The position numbers and the translations under genes were made by a program. This document shows positions 1-9,633 of a stretch of DNA of 64,000 nt, in pieces. The stretch comes from Amycolatopsis methanolica 239 (GTDB lineage: Bacteria > Actinomycetota > Actinomycetes > Mycobacteriales > Pseudonocardiaceae), in the NCBI RefSeq assembly GCF_000739085.1, contig NZ_CP009110.1, positions 1,798,001 to 1,862,000 on the forward strand. The letters are read 5' to 3'. Within the stretch, counting starts at the first letter, position 1. Each line of letters opens with the position of its first letter. Under the pieces are notes generated by a model. It saw nothing but the letters and a program-made list of their open reading frames with translations, had not been told where the DNA came from and did no database searches.

Positions 1-658
1 TCGCGGAGAACAGGGCGATCCCGGCGACGTCGATCGCCGCGCGCCGTCCGGCGCGCGGCGGGTCCTTGGGCACCCAGACGAGCGCGAGCACGAACGCGAC
101 CGCGGCGAGCGGGATGTTGACCGCGAAGATCGCCGGCCAGCCGGCCAGCCCGATCAGCGCGCCGCCCAGCGTCGGGCCGATGACCATGACGGTCTGCGAG
201 GACATCGCGAGGACCGACAGGACGCGGCTCGGCACGCCGCCGCCGGTGGCGTCGGCGCGTTTGCGCAGCACCGCCATCGCGGCGGGGAAGCCGGCGCAGG
301 TGCCGATGCCGAGCACGACCCGGACCGCGACCAGCCAGCCCAGCGAGAACGCGAGCAGGCCGCCGACACCGGCGGCGAACACGGTCACTGAGCCGGCCAG
401 CAGCACGCGCCGCGCGCCGAACCGGTCGACGAACAGCCCGACGACGGGTTGCCCGACGGCCGTGGCCAGGTACAGCGAGGTGATCAGCCAGGCGGTTTCC
501 CCAGGCCCGGCGCCGAACGCCTGGCCGATGGGCACCAGCGCCACGGCGATCAGGGTGGAGTTGACGGGGTTGAGCACCGCGCTGGCCACCAGGGGGAGGA
601 CCATGCGCGGCGGGTAGGCGGTTCGCGTGAGCTGTGTCGTCCGCTGGGACGTGGTCAC
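1..658 (-). CDS. MFS transporter, N-terminal part (3' end outside window)
   Basis: The reverse strand reads open from a GTG at 658 to the window edge, giving 219 codons. The product is hydrophobic, with several membrane segments and the loop motif GLFVDRFGARR near residues 74-84, which marks the major facilitator superfamily. The order of segments resembles DHA2/EmrB-like drug exporters (inference). The start lies 8 bases after the stop of the MarR gene with AGGAAG just before it, so the two are probably one operon. A later ATG at 604 is a less likely start. The substrate cannot be told, but MarR control of an exporter suggests efflux of a toxic compound. Confidence 0.85.
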   Translation of the reverse strand, partial: MTTSQRTTQLTRTAYPPRMVLPLVASAVLNPVNSTLIAVALVPIGQAFGAGPGETAWLITSLYLATAVGQPVVGLFVDRFGARRVLLAGSVTVFAAGVGGLLAFSLGWLVAVRVVLGIGTCAGFPAAMAVLRKRADATGGGVPSRVLSVLAMSSQTVMVIGPTLGGALIGLAGWPAIFAVNIPLAAVAFVLALVWVPKDPPRAGRRAAIDVAGIALFSA

Positions 659-665
659 CACTTCC

Positions 666-1103
666 TCATCGCTGCGCCAGCCTCGCGAGCAGGGGCAGTG
701 CTTCGTCGATCTTGCGGCGCTCCTCGGCGGTGAGGTCGTCGGTCAGGGCGCGCGCCAGCCACTCCTCGCGGTGCTGGTGCACGCCCCGCACGGTCTTCTC
801 GCCCAGGTCCGACAGGGCGACGAGCACGCGCCGCCCGTCGCGCGGGTCGCGGGTGCGGCTGAGGTAGCCCAGCTCGTCCAGCGCGCCCAGCGTGGCCGCC
901 ATGGACTGCTGCCGGACGTGCTCCGCCGCCGCGAGCTGCGCCTGGGTGGCCGGGCCGTCCCGGTGCAGCCGCGCGAGCACGGCCGACTGCGAGGGCGTCA
1001 GGACGCCCGCGTTGTCCACCTGGCGCAACCGGCGGTGCAACTGCCCGACGACGGCGCGCACCGCACCGGCGAGACGCGCAGCGTCGTTCGGCGCCCGGGT
1101 CAT
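666..1103 (-). CDS. MarR family transcriptional regulator
   Basis: A 145-residue protein of normal MarR length. It has a winged helix-turn-helix at about residues 33-100 and the wing motif DPRDGRR at 86-92. It probably represses itself and the exporter just downstream. The ATG at 1103 has no Shine-Dalgarno. A -10-like TAGGCT (1115-1110 on this strand) ends six bases before it, so the mRNA is likely leaderless. A near-perfect palindrome (1107-1136) covers this -10 and the bases upstream. The ligand is unknown. Confidence 0.93.
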   Translation of the reverse strand: MTRAPNDAARLAGAVRAVVGQLHRRLRQVDNAGVLTPSQSAVLARLHRDGPATQAQLAAAEHVRQQSMAATLGALDELGYLSRTRDPRDGRRVLVALSDLGEKTVRGVHQHREEWLARALTDDLTAEERRKIDEALPLLARLAQR

Positions 1104-1106
1104 ATA

Positions 1107-1136
1107 GACAGCCTAGACTGTTGAGTCTGGGCTGTC
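1107..1136. promoter_or_regulatory. MarR-type operator palindrome
   Basis: Arms GACAGCC (1107-1113) and AGACT (1115-1119) pair with AGTCT (1124-1128) and GGCTGTC (1130-1136). Only the central GTTG and one T/G position are unpaired, so 12 of 13 positions match. It overlaps the inferred -10 of the marR gene and ends four bases before its start codon, as expected for autorepression. That the MarR protein binds here is inferred. Confidence 0.75.
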
Positions 1137-1143
1137 GAAGTGG

Positions 1144-2118
1144 TCAGGGTGTGCACCCTTCAGTCACCTCTGGTAGCGGTTTCGTCACGTCGTAGACAGC
1201 CGCTTCGTCGAAGGGCTCGTCCGAACCCTGCATCGTCTCGCTGTAGGCCGGCGCCAGGTAGCCCTTCTTCCACGCCTCGCACCCCATCCAGACGACGACG
1301 CCGCTGGTGCTCCCCACCGAAAGGCCGCGGAGGTCCTTCCGATGGCTGCTGCCGGTGAACTTGAAGTCCACCTCCCAGCGCAGGAAGACATCGATTTCTC
1401 CCGGAGCGAGGATTGGTGCGAAGGTGCCGGGGTCGAAGGGGTAGCCGACGGAATAACTGGCGTGGAGGTTCAGCGTGTCCCGGATTGGTCCCGGTGCCGC
1501 CGTGATGGTGCCGGAGATGCGGGGGTTGGCGGGCAGAAGGCGGTAGCCGTCGGCGGCGTAGGACACGATGTTCGCGAATTCGCTGGTCAGGCGCAGGTTC
1601 AGCATGTTCGCGTACAGGGAACGATTGCTCGGAGCGAGCAGATCTACCAACGCGGCGCCGTCGTGGCCTTCGATTGTCCGCCGGTCGAGTCTGCCGATGT
1701 GGATGAACTTCTTGACCTGGTCCACGGCGGTCTGCACCTCGCCGGCGCTGAACGCGCCGATCGGGCTGGCCGGCGGAAGGACAAGGCCGTCCACCGACTC
1801 GCCCCAGGTCGCCGCCGGGGTGTTGTCGAACGGGCGAGCGAGGTCGACCCGAGCGATGTCGGGCATCACCTGCGGCGCCGTCGGACGCATTTCGGCCGGT
1901 GGGGGCGCGCTGCCGTCGTAGTGGGCGGACGTCGAGCGGCCCCACTGGACGAGCCCGAACACCGCCCCGGCCACGACGACCAGCGACACGCCGGTCCAGG
2001 CGAGCCGCTTGCCCGTCCGGCGCTGGCGGCGCACGCCGGCCCGCGCCTGCTTCACCGCGCGCCGCTGCCACTCCGGGTCCCGCAGATCCGGGTGCTGCGC
2101 GATGTCGTAGTCGTCCAC
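1144..2118 (-). CDS. membrane-anchored protein of unknown function
   Basis: A 324-residue protein with a short acidic cytoplasmic start, a basic stretch (about 29-38), one membrane segment (about 40-59) and a long extracytoplasmic domain of about 260 residues. The topology follows the positive-inside rule with the bulk outside. No catalytic motif or family could be recognised. The start is a GTG at 2118 with AAGGATG upstream. It is transcribed toward the marR gene but is separated from it by the marR operator region, so it is probably a single gene. Function unknown. Confidence 0.75.
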   Translation of the reverse strand: MDDYDIAQHPDLRDPEWQRRAVKQARAGVRRQRRTGKRLAWTGVSLVVVAGAVFGLVQWGRSTSAHYDGSAPPPAEMRPTAPQVMPDIARVDLARPFDNTPAATWGESVDGLVLPPASPIGAFSAGEVQTAVDQVKKFIHIGRLDRRTIEGHDGAALVDLLAPSNRSLYANMLNLRLTSEFANIVSYAADGYRLLPANPRISGTITAAPGPIRDTLNLHASYSVGYPFDPGTFAPILAPGEIDVFLRWEVDFKFTGSSHRKDLRGLSVGSTSGVVVWMGCEAWKKGYLAPAYSETMQGSDEPFDEAAVYDVTKPLPEVTEGCTP

Positions 2119-2513
2119 TTCGGACCCATCCTTCCGGTTCGATCTCGCCTTCTGATCGACTACGTCGGGCGAGTGTTACGGGGTTCGGGCGCCTGAGACC
2201 GATCCGCAAACAACGATGCGACGCGGCTCACGCGGCGGGCCCTTCGATGCGCAGGTCCGACCGCGCGGTCAGCCTCACGCGGGCCGGCGGGCAGCCGCCT
2301 GAGCTGCTCCGCGGTCGCGGCGACCTCGGCGGGGCCGGTGTGGCCGCCGTCACCAGGGCCGTCATCAGCCGCCGGCGGCGCCGGTTCCGCGGGGCCCGCG
2401 CCGGTGCTCGTGGGCGTCCATTTCGGACGCGCCGCCCCGGGCCGAAGATCGTCACCGGCCCGGGAGGCAATGCGGATGCGGCGCTGATTAGCAGGTTCGT
2501 ACACTTACCGGTT
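2119..2513. other. intergenic region upstream of valS
   Basis: 395 bases between two divergent genes. No convincing gene was found; the open frames here have the composition of shadow frames. The only site I can support is TACACT (2500-2505), a -10-like hexamer 8 bases before the valS GTG. No T-box specifier or other riboswitch core was recognised. Confidence 0.5.
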
Positions 2514-5138
2514 GTGACGGAGAACGCCCCTGACCAGCAGCCCGCCCTCCCGGCCGCGTGGAACCCGGCCGACGAAGAAGCCGCCCTCTACCAGCGGTGG
2601 GTAGACGCGGGCTACTTCACGGCCGAGGCCGGGTCGGACAAGCCTCCGTTCACCATCGTGCTGCCGCCGCCGAACGTGACCGGCAGCCTGCACATGGGGC
2701 ACGCGCTCAACCACACCCTGATGGACGTGATGACGCGCCGCCGCCGCATGCAGGGCTACGAGGTCCTCTGGCTGCCGGGCATGGACCACGCCGGCATCGC
2801 GACCCAGAACGTTGTCGAGCGCGAGCTGGCCAAGTCCGGCAAGTCGCGCCACGACCTCGGCCGCGAGAAGTTCGTCGAGCGCGTCTGGGACTGGAAGGCT
2901 GAGTACGGCGGCAAGATCCTCGGCCAGATGCGCCGCCTCGGTGACGGCGTCGACTGGTCGCGTGAGCGCTTCACCATGGACGAGGGCCTGTCCCGCGCCG
3001 TCCAGACCATGTTCAAGCGCCTCTACGACGACGGCCTGATCTACCGCGCCGAGCGCATCATCAACTGGTGCCCGCGCTGCCTCACCGCACTGTCGGACAT
3101 CGAGGTCGAGCACTCCGAGGACGAGGGGGAACTCGTCTCCATCCGCTACGGCGACGGCGAAAACTCCATCGTCGTGGCCACCACCCGCGCCGAGACGATG
3201 CTGGGTGACACCGCGGTCGCCGTCCACCCGGACGACGAGCGGTACCAGCACCTGGTCGGCACCGAGGTCGAGCTGCCGCTGACCGGCCGCCGCATCCCGG
3301 TCATCGCCGACGAGCACGTCGACCCCGAGTTCGGCACCGGCGCCGTCAAGGTCACCCCGGCGCACGACCCGAACGACTTCGAGATCGGCCGCCGCCACGA
3401 CCTGCCGATGCCGACGATCATGGACGAGCGGGCCACGATCACCGTGCCCGGCCCGTTCCAGGGGCTGGACCGGTTCGAGGCGCGCCCGGCGATCGTCGCG
3501 GCGTTGCGCGAGCAGGGTCGGATCGTCGCGGAGAAGCGCCCGTACCTGCACGCCGTCGGGCACTGCTCGCGGTGCGACACGGTCGTCGAGCCGCGGCTGT
3601 CGCTGCAGTGGTGGGTCAAGGTCGAGCCGCTGGCCCGCGCGGCGGGCGACGCGGTCCGCGACGGCCGCACCAAGATCCACCCGCCGGAGCTGGAGAAGCG
3701 CTACTTCGACTGGGTCGACAACATGCACGACTGGACGATCTCGCGCCAGTTGTGGTGGGGCCACCGCATCCCGGTCTGGTACGGGCCGAACGGCGAGACG
3801 GTGTGCGTCGGGCCGGACGAGCAGCCGCCGTCCGGCGAGGGCTGGACGCAGGACCCGGACGTCCTGGACACCTGGTTCTCCTCGGGCCTGTGGCCGCTGT
3901 CCACGCTCGGCTGGCCGGAGGAGACGCCGGACCTGGCGAAGTTCTACCCGACCAGCGTCCTGTCCACCGGCTACGACATCCTGTTCTTCTGGGTCGCCCG
4001 GATGATGATGTTCGGCCTGTACGGCGGCGGCGACGTCCAGCCGTTCGACCACGTCTACCTGCACGGGCTGATCCGCGACGCGCAGGGCAAGAAGATGTCG
4101 AAGTCGCGCGGCAACGTCATCGACCCGCTGGACTGGATGGACAGCTACGGCGCGGACGCCACCCGGTTCACCCTGGCCCGCGGCGCGAACCCCGGTTCGG
4201 ACATGGCGCTGGCCGAGGAGTGGGCCGCCGGGTCGCGCAACTTCTGCACGAAGCTGTGGAACGCCACCAAGTTCGCGCTGATGAACGGCGCCACCGTGGC
4301 GACGCCGCTGCCGCCCGCCGCCGAGCTGACCGAGGCCGACCGCTGGATCCTCGGCCGCCTCGCGGGCACGGTGTCCGAAGTGGACGAGCTGCTGGAGGAC
4401 TTCCAGTTCGCCAAGGCCGTCGACCGGCTCTACCACTTCACCTGGGACGAGCTGTGCGACTGGTACCTGGAGCTGGCGAAGGTCCAGATCGCCGGTGACC
4501 GGGCCGACAGCACGCGCGCGGTGCTGGGGCACGTGTTCGACACCGTGCTGCGGCTGCTGCACCCGGTGATCCCGTTCATCACCGAGAAGCTGTGGCGGGC
4601 GCTGACCGGCGGCGAGTCGGTCGTCATCGCCGACTGGCCGAAGGCGGACGCCTCCTACGCCGACGCGGCGGCCGACGCCCGCATCGCCGACGTGCAGAAG
4701 CTGATCACCGAGATCCGCCGGTTCCGGTCGGACCAGGGTCTCAAGCCCGGTCAGCGCGTGGCGGCACGCGTCAACGGCGCGGGCTTCGCCGACGTGTCCG
4801 CGCACGAGGAAGCGGTGCGTGCGCTGGCGCGGCTGACCGCCCCGGAGGACGGTTTCACGGCGTCCGCCTCGGTCGAGGTGAGCCTGTCCAGCGGGAACGT
4901 GCACGTCGAGCTGGACCTGTCCGGCGCGGTCGACGTGGCGGCCGAGCGCAAGCGGCTGGAGAAGGACCTGGCCGCGGCGCAGAAGGAGCTCAAGCAGACC
5001 GAGGGCAAGCTCGGCAACCAGGCGTTCCTGGACAAGGCGCCCGCCGACGTGGTCGAGAAGATCAAGGTGCGCCGGGACGCGGCGGCAGCCGACATCGAGC
5101 GGCTCACGGCGCGCCTGGGTTCGCTGCCCACGGCCTGA
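2514..5138 (+). CDS. valS: valine--tRNA ligase
   Basis: 874 residues, the normal length for class I valyl-tRNA synthetase. It joins valine to tRNA-Val using ATP. The ATP-binding signature HMGH is at residues 60-63 in the [13 protein letters not shown] context, and KMSKS is near 527. An editing (CP1) domain lies between them, an anticodon-binding domain follows, and a C-terminal coiled-coil arm (about 808-870) is rich in Lys, Glu and Ala. The GTG at 2514 was chosen because the protein then begins like other valyl-tRNA synthetases. There is no Shine-Dalgarno and TACACT precedes it by 8 bases, so the mRNA is probably leaderless. The matching tRNA-Val(CAC) is at 56458. Confidence 0.98.
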   Translation: MTENAPDQQPALPAAWNPADEEAALYQRWVDAGYFTAEAGSDKPPFTIVLPPPNVTGSLHMGHALNHTLMDVMTRRRRMQGYEVLWLPGMDHAGIATQNVVERELAKSGKSRHDLGREKFVERVWDWKAEYGGKILGQMRRLGDGVDWSRERFTMDEGLSRAVQTMFKRLYDDGLIYRAERIINWCPRCLTALSDIEVEHSEDEGELVSIRYGDGENSIVVATTRAETMLGDTAVAVHPDDERYQHLVGTEVELPLTGRRIPVIADEHVDPEFGTGAVKVTPAHDPNDFEIGRRHDLPMPTIMDERATITVPGPFQGLDRFEARPAIVAALREQGRIVAEKRPYLHAVGHCSRCDTVVEPRLSLQWWVKVEPLARAAGDAVRDGRTKIHPPELEKRYFDWVDNMHDWTISRQLWWGHRIPVWYGPNGETVCVGPDEQPPSGEGWTQDPDVLDTWFSSGLWPLSTLGWPEETPDLAKFYPTSVLSTGYDILFFWVARMMMFGLYGGGDVQPFDHVYLHGLIRDAQGKKMSKSRGNVIDPLDWMDSYGADATRFTLARGANPGSDMALAEEWAAGSRNFCTKLWNATKFALMNGATVATPLPPAAELTEADRWILGRLAGTVSEVDELLEDFQFAKAVDRLYHFTWDELCDWYLELAKVQIAGDRADSTRAVLGHVFDTVLRLLHPVIPFITEKLWRALTGGESVVIADWPKADASYADAAADARIADVQKLITEIRRFRSDQGLKPGQRVAARVNGAGFADVSAHEEAVRALARLTAPEDGFTASASVEVSLSSGNVHVELDLSGAVDVAAERKRLEKDLAAAQKELKQTEGKLGNQAFLDKAPADVVEKIKVRRDAAAADIERLTARLGSLPTA

Positions 5139-5259
5139 TCACGCGTCCGGGACGGGCCCCGCGCCCGTCCCGGCGCCGTTGACGGCCCACGGAGCCGAGC
5201 TCGCGAGGCACCAGTCCGCGAACGGGCCGTCGGAGCGCGAGCCGTGACGAGGCCCGGAT

Positions 5260-5639
5260 TCAGGTGATGCTGTCGAGGATTTCGGCGACGAGCTGCGGTT
5301 CTGACACGTGCGCGCAGTGAGTCCGGCGGTGCGCCGACGACATCCCGCCGGGCACGTCCGGCACCGCAGCCCGAGCCAGGCGAGGTGGCGAACCGCCAAC
5401 CCGGCGGCGACGGCAGGCAGGAGCAGGCCGGCGCCGGAGTGCGTGGCCACGACCGGCCTGTCGAACTCGGCGGGAACCGGCCCCCGGACGGCCCGCATGC
5501 AGTCGGCCGCTCCCCACTCGGGGTGACCGCTCGGGAGATCCGGCGAGGCGCGCCGGTGACTGCGAGCGGTGAGGATCGTGGTGAGGCTGTCCCAGCCCGC
5601 CGGGGACTGGGTGGTGCCGTGCCGGACGACGAAGTCCAT
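5260..5639 (-). pseudogene. decayed alpha/beta hydrolase
   Basis: One frame begins MDFVVRHGTTQSPAGWDSL, typical of small alpha/beta hydrolases, and carries a nucleophile-elbow-like THSGAGLLLP. It then loses similarity. The expected C-terminal part, with a His-containing HCAHVSEPQLVAEIL, continues in another frame up to a stop at 5260. The protein is shorter than the family's usual 230 or more residues, so a deletion accompanies the frameshift. It is probably a dead gene. A sequencing error could explain the frame change but not the missing part. Confidence 0.6.
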
Positions 5640-5734
5640 TCCGGCACGGTGCCCGCGTTCCGGTGCCGAGTTCCCGCCGGGCGGAGCTGCCGTCCGTGCC
5701 GGCATGGCAGGACACTCACCGGGGCGCTGGTCCC

Positions 5735-6036
5735 GCGCCGCGCGGTCTCCTCGATCATGTGCACGAGCAGCCAGCGCATCGACGGCGGCTCGGTCTTCCG
5801 CAGCGATCGCGCGCCCGGGCGATCCAGATCCGGGCAGGCGGACACGACCGCATTGCAGCGCTCGACCATCGCGCGGTATGGGCGAACAGCGTTTCGGCCG
5901 TGTCCGCGGGACCGGGGAACGCTTCGTCGTCCCGCAGTTCGACCTCTTCGCCCGCGTATGCCCACACGAACCAGTTGTGCTCGACCGCGATCAGGTGCTT
6001 CACGAGCCGCAGCAGGCTCGTGCCGGACGGGACCCC
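5735..6036 (-). pseudogene. decayed DinB/DUF664-type protein
   Basis: Two frames together give the core of a DinB-like/DUF664 protein. The first has SGTSLLRLVKHLIAVEHNWF and an acidic stretch up to ETLFAH. A second frame has YRAMVERCNAV followed by PSMRWLLVHMIEETARR. Such proteins carry metal-binding His residues in a four-helix bundle. Here the start is missing, the frame changes near 5880, and the end is cut after the last conserved helix. It lies directly behind the lipoprotein gene and next to another broken gene. Probably non-functional. Confidence 0.6.
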
Positions 6037-6049
6037 GGCGGTGCTCGTT

Positions 6050-7339
6050 CTAGGCGGGCGGGTAGACGAGGATGCTCTCGCCGCCGTTGGTGGCCGTGCC
6101 CAGGTACGCCGAGCCGGCCGCGACGCCGTCCGGGACCTTGGTGCCGTCGGGCAGCGGCGTCGCCTTGCCGGTGCTCAGGGACACGCTGACCGGGGTGTCG
6201 TCGCTGCCCGCGGTGCCGTAGGCCGTGTCGCCGCCGATCGCGCTCAGCTCGATCGCACGCCGGTCCGAAGTCTCCGCGAAGCAGCGGCCCTGCCCGGTCC
6301 ACAGGTCGAACGCGACGCGACCGGCGAGCAGGTAGTGACCGGAGACAACCGGTTCGAGGCCGGACGGACCGTGGGCGGTCGCGCCGTCGAGGTCGCACTT
6401 CACCGAGCCGCGGACCTGTCCGGTCGCGGCGTCGTGCAGCGCCCACAACCACTCCGTGGGGTCCGCGGTCGGCCAGCCGGCGAGGACCGACTGCCCGCCG
6501 GGCGAATCGACGACCTCGACGTTGCGGAAGCCCTCGTTCGAACTCGCGCCGGCGGGCCTGACGTCGTCGCTGATCCACGCGCCTGGCACCCAGAACGACT
6601 GGAAGCCCTGCACCAGCGGTCCGCTCGCGGTCGCGCCGACCACGGCCATCCGGTCGGTGCAGGCGCCGATGGCGTGCGGGCACTCCTTCGGCGGGCGCAG
6701 CCCGGCGTCGTCCTCCGGGTAGCTGGTCATGCTGCCGTCCGCGACGCGCACCACGGTGACGGTGTCGCCGTTCTCCAGGAACACCCGGCCGTCGGATTGC
6801 GCCCAGTAGTCGCCGGACGCGACGGGCAGACTGACGTCCCGTTCGGGCGTGACCGCCGTGCCGGAGGAGTCCGTGCCGTACACGTAGAGGTGCGTGCTCC
6901 GCGACGGCTTGTCGACGCCGTTGTCCTCGCCCGTGCCGGTGGTGGCCAGCACCGCGTACTCGCGGCCGCCGTCGCTGGTCACGAACACGGTGGAGTCGAG
7001 GTCGCCCTCCGGTTCCGGCACCGGCACGCTGCGCCACCGGACCGCCCCGGTGACGGCGTCGTGCGCGACCACGTGCACCCCGTCCGGCCCGCTCGCCCGC
7101 ACCAGCAACAGGCGGGCTTCCGGCGCGCCGGTCGGGCGCGCGTACTCGACGTCCTGGTCCGCGCTGATCGACCAGCCGCGCGCGGCGTCGAACTCGGCCG
7201 GAAGCGGTTCCCGCGGCGCGGACGGCGCGGAGCTGCTGGACACCGGCGGCGCGGCCGCTCGCCCACCGTCGGAACCACATCCGGCGAGCACCACGACCGC
7301 GCAGGCCGCCGCCAGTACACCCGTCACCTTGTACGACAC
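6050..7339 (-). CDS. lipoprotein with PQQ-like beta-propeller repeats
   Basis: 429 residues with a lipoprotein signal peptide: a hydrophobic segment and lipobox LAGC with the modified Cys at position 21. A Ser/Ala/Pro linker (about 30-45) leads to repeated blades such as VVAHDAVTGAVRWRSV and WALHDAATGQVRGSV, which resemble PQQ-like/outer-surface beta-propellers. No catalytic residues were recognised, so a binding or sensing role outside the membrane is the best guess. The GTG start at 7339 has GGGAG nearby. No partner gene is adjacent. Confidence 0.75.
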   Translation of the reverse strand: MSYKVTGVLAAACAVVVLAGCGSDGGRAAAPPVSSSSAPSAPREPLPAEFDAARGWSISADQDVEYARPTGAPEARLLLVRASGPDGVHVVAHDAVTGAVRWRSVPVPEPEGDLDSTVFVTSDGGREYAVLATTGTGEDNGVDKPSRSTHLYVYGTDSSGTAVTPERDVSLPVASGDYWAQSDGRVFLENGDTVTVVRVADGSMTSYPEDDAGLRPPKECPHAIGACTDRMAVVGATASGPLVQGFQSFWVPGAWISDDVRPAGASSNEGFRNVEVVDSPGGQSVLAGWPTADPTEWLWALHDAATGQVRGSVKCDLDGATAHGPSGLEPVVSGHYLLAGRVAFDLWTGQGRCFAETSDRRAIELSAIGGDTAYGTAGSDDTPVSVSLSTGKATPLPDGTKVPDGVAAGSAYLGTATNGGESILVYPPA

Positions 7340-7526
7340 GTCACCGCTCCCAGTTGATCATCGAACCGGAGCTGGGACGCGGGTGGGGCGCGCCCGGTTC
7401 CGGGCTGGTCAGCGTGGGAAACGGCAAATCAGTGGAATTGCCAGGGAAGGGCACAAGGACCCTTCAGCGGGTCACCCGGAGGTGTGAAGATGGACGAACC
7501 TGTAGGTGTTCGAGTGGGGAAGACCG

Positions 7527-7973
7527 ATGGACAGGACTCCCGGGCCGTCGGGGTGCACCGAGACCAGCCTGCACTGCCGCTGGCCGGCTTCGCCCCGGGA
7601 CATCACGGCGCTGCGGTACGAGCTCGTGCGCTGGGCACAGGACCTCGACCTCCCGGGTCACCTCGCGCACGCGATCGGTCTCGCCGGCTACGAGGCGTTG
7701 ACGAACTCGGTGACCCACGCCTACCCGGCGGGGACGGACGGCCCGGTCGAACTGCACGCGAGCCGGGACCACGACCTGATCGCCGTCACCGTCATCGATC
7801 GAGGCCGCTGGAAGACACCGCCGCCGGGGCGCTCGATGTCCGACGGCCGCGGGCTCCGGCTCATCCGCGGGCTGGCCGGGCACGTCGAGGTCATGGCGAC
7901 CGACGAGGGCACCACGGTGTCGATGACCTGGCAGCTGCCGAACCACCTCGGGTTCGAGCGGTCAATCGCGTAG
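7527..7973 (+). CDS. anti-sigma-type histidine-kinase-like ATPase
   Basis: 148 residues with the HATPase_c_2 fold of RsbW/SpoIIAB-like regulators. The N-box is EALTNSVTHAY (about 56-66), the G1 box DRGRW (91-95) and the G2 box DGRGLRLIRGL (106-116). In the family, such proteins bind ATP and either hold a sigma factor or phosphorylate an anti-anti-sigma partner. No partner gene is next to it, so its target is unknown. The ATG at 7527 was chosen because GTGGGGA lies just upstream; a GTG at 7506 is possible. The 3' end overlaps the convergent hydrolase gene by 12 bases. Confidence 0.82.
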   Translation: MDRTPGPSGCTETSLHCRWPASPRDITALRYELVRWAQDLDLPGHLAHAIGLAGYEALTNSVTHAYPAGTDGPVELHASRDHDLIAVTVIDRGRWKTPPPGRSMSDGRGLRLIRGLAGHVEVMATDEGTTVSMTWQLPNHLGFERSIA

Positions 7974-8828
7974 TTGCGCGTACGTCACCGCGGCGACGCC
8001 CTGCATCCCGGTGAAGAACGGGTGGTAGTTCGCGGCCCACGGCTTGAGGTCCTTGCCGTTGATCCACGCCTGCCCCGGCGGGGCGCACGCGTCGTGGCCC
8101 AGCGACGGCCCGAAGGTGTCCACATAGGACGCGTCGCCGTCGTCGGCGACCGCCTTTTCCAACGCCGCGTTGAGTTCTTCTTCCACGCTGTTGAGCCATG
8201 GGTAGTCGCCGTCGGCGAAGGGCAGCACGTCCGGGCAGGTGCCCGACGGCGGCGCGATGCGCGGGTAGCCGATCACCAGCACCTCGGCCTCCGGCGCGCG
8301 GTCGTGGATCTCGCCGAGCACCGCGGTGACGTTCGCCTGCGTCTGCGGCAGCCTGGCCTTGATCGTGTCGACACCGTCGACCGTGAAGTGGCGCTCGCAG
8401 GGGTTGCCCGTGGGATCGGAGGCGCGCAGGCCGGGGCAGGTGCCGATGATCGTGCCGAACACGCCGTAGTCGTTGCCGCCGATGCCGAGCGTGACCAGGT
8501 CGGTGTCCGGGCGCAGGGCGTCCAGTTGCGGTGGGTTCGGGCCGAGGATCACGTCCTGCGGGGCGACCATGTCGTGGGTGTCCGCGCCGCTGCACGACAC
8601 GTCGGTGAACGAGCCGACCCGCAAGGCGATCGCCAGCAGCGACGGGTAGTTCCCGGTCGAGCGGAGGCAGCCGACGGGGTCCAGGCGCTGCAGCGGGATC
8701 AGCGGGCCTGCCGTGTAGGAGTCGCCGAGCGCGACGTAGTGCCGGTAGCGGGGTTCGGCGGACGCGGTGAGCGTCGAGGCGAGCAACGTGCAGGCGGCGA
8801 CCAGGAGGACGAACATGCTGCGGCGCAT
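7962..8828 (-). CDS. secreted SGNH/GDSL hydrolase
   Basis: 288 residues with a Sec-type signal peptide (about 1-24, ending TASA). The mature protein begins with the block-I motif ALGDSYTAG, whose Ser37 is the likely nucleophile. Block III GGND is at about 117-120 and a likely catalytic His lies in NYHPF near 269. Cysteines at about 54 and 79 and further on suggest disulfides, as in actinobacterial secreted lipases. The family hydrolyses esters of lipids or sugars; the substrate is unknown. The start has TATGAA six bases upstream and no Shine-Dalgarno, so it is probably leaderless. A second ATG at 8816 is an alternative. Confidence 0.88.
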   Translation of the reverse strand: MRRSMFVLLVAACTLLASTLTASAEPRYRHYVALGDSYTAGPLIPLQRLDPVGCLRSTGNYPSLLAIALRVGSFTDVSCSGADTHDMVAPQDVILGPNPPQLDALRPDTDLVTLGIGGNDYGVFGTIIGTCPGLRASDPTGNPCERHFTVDGVDTIKARLPQTQANVTAVLGEIHDRAPEAEVLVIGYPRIAPPSGTCPDVLPFADGDYPWLNSVEEELNAALEKAVADDGDASYVDTFGPSLGHDACAPPGQAWINGKDLKPWAANYHPFFTGMQGVAAVTYAQLRD

Positions 8829-8893
8829 GGGTAGTTCATAGCTCCGGGCGGGCCGGTGTGCCGCCGCCATTCGGGTGGGCTCGCGTTCCCTCA

Positions 8894-8935
8894 CCTGTCC
8901 GGGGTAATGTACAGGTATGGACAGGACTGAACAGG
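8894..8935. promoter_or_regulatory. putative operator and leaderless promoter of the GntR gene
   Basis: ACAGG occurs three times exactly 10 bases apart (8911, 8921, 8931), so all three face one side of the helix. CCTGTCC (8894-8900) is the reverse complement of GGACAGG (8919-8925). The -10-like TAATGT (8905-8910) sits inside, and the ATG at 8917 follows six bases later. The arrangement suits autoregulation by the GntR protein encoded here, which is inference. Confidence 0.5.
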
Positions 8936-9633
8936 TCGGCTTTTCCAAGCGGCACCGCCTGGTCACCGATCTCGCCGAGCAGATCCGGTCGGGCCGGCTG
9001 GCGCGCGGCGAGCGGTTGCCCGGGGAGCACCAGCTGGCGCAGCGGTACCAGGTCAGCCGGGGCACGGTCCGCAGCGCTCTGTCCGAACTGCAGCGACGCG
9101 ACCTGATCGCGACGGAAAGCGGTGTCGGTTCGTTCGTCACCTTCGACGGCGTCGAGCTGGACCAGGCCGTCGGCTGGGCCACCGCGCTCGCGCGGTCCGG
9201 GTTCGAGATCACCACCGATCTGCTGGCGATCGAGCGCGTGCGCGACGACGCCCTCGCCGAACGCTTCGGGGTCGAGTCGTTCGTTTCGATCCGCCGGTTG
9301 CGCCGCGACCAGGCCGCCGGCCCGGTGTCGCTGGAAGTCGCGCTCGTCCCGGGCGCCGGCGCGCTCGCCGGGCTGCCGGAGCGGGGCCTGGTGCGCGGCT
9401 CGCTGACCGCGACGCTCGCCGACGCCGGTTTGCGCGCCGAAGGTGGTGAGCAGTGGATCGGCACCGAGGCGCTGACCCCGGAGACCGCGGCGCTGCTGGA
9501 ACGGCCGGCAGGCACGCTGTTCCTCCGCGCGGTCCGCACGAGCACCGACGCGGCGGGCGGCCTCGTCGAGCACGTCGTCAGCCTCCTGGACCCGGCGCGG
9601 TTCCAGTTCCACCTCACGTTCGGCCGCCGGTGA
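8917..9633 (+). CDS. GntR family regulator (HutC/UTRA type)
   Basis: 238 residues. An N-terminal winged helix-turn-helix (about 13-75) contains LPGEHQLAQRYQVSRGTVR. A UTRA-like effector domain (about 90-235) follows, as in the HutC subfamily. It heads a tightly packed set of genes for an ADP-ribosylglycohydrolase, an NCS1 transporter and a PfkB kinase, and probably controls them by sensing a pathway metabolite. The stop overlaps the next start in GTGA, so translation is coupled. The start lacks a Shine-Dalgarno and looks leaderless. E. coli YegW is the analogous regulator in yegTUVW (established knowledge). Confidence 0.92.
   Translation: MDRTEQVGFSKRHRLVTDLAEQIRSGRLARGERLPGEHQLAQRYQVSRGTVRSALSELQRRDLIATESGVGSFVTFDGVELDQAVGWATALARSGFEITTDLLAIERVRDDALAERFGVESFVSIRRLRRDQAAGPVSLEVALVPGAGALAGLPERGLVRGSLTATLADAGLRAEGGEQWIGTEALTPETAALLERPAGTLFLRAVRTSTDAAGGLVEHVVSLLDPARFQFHLTFGRR

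Noticed and set aside
2119-2513. A T-box riboswitch before valS
   Set aside because: No specifier loop, T-box sequence or terminator/antiterminator pair could be seen, and the start looks leaderless.
2505-4904. A 799-codon open frame antisense to valS
   Set aside because: It is the complement of valS codons in GC-rich DNA, with Val/Arg/Ala-rich low-information sequence and no domain.
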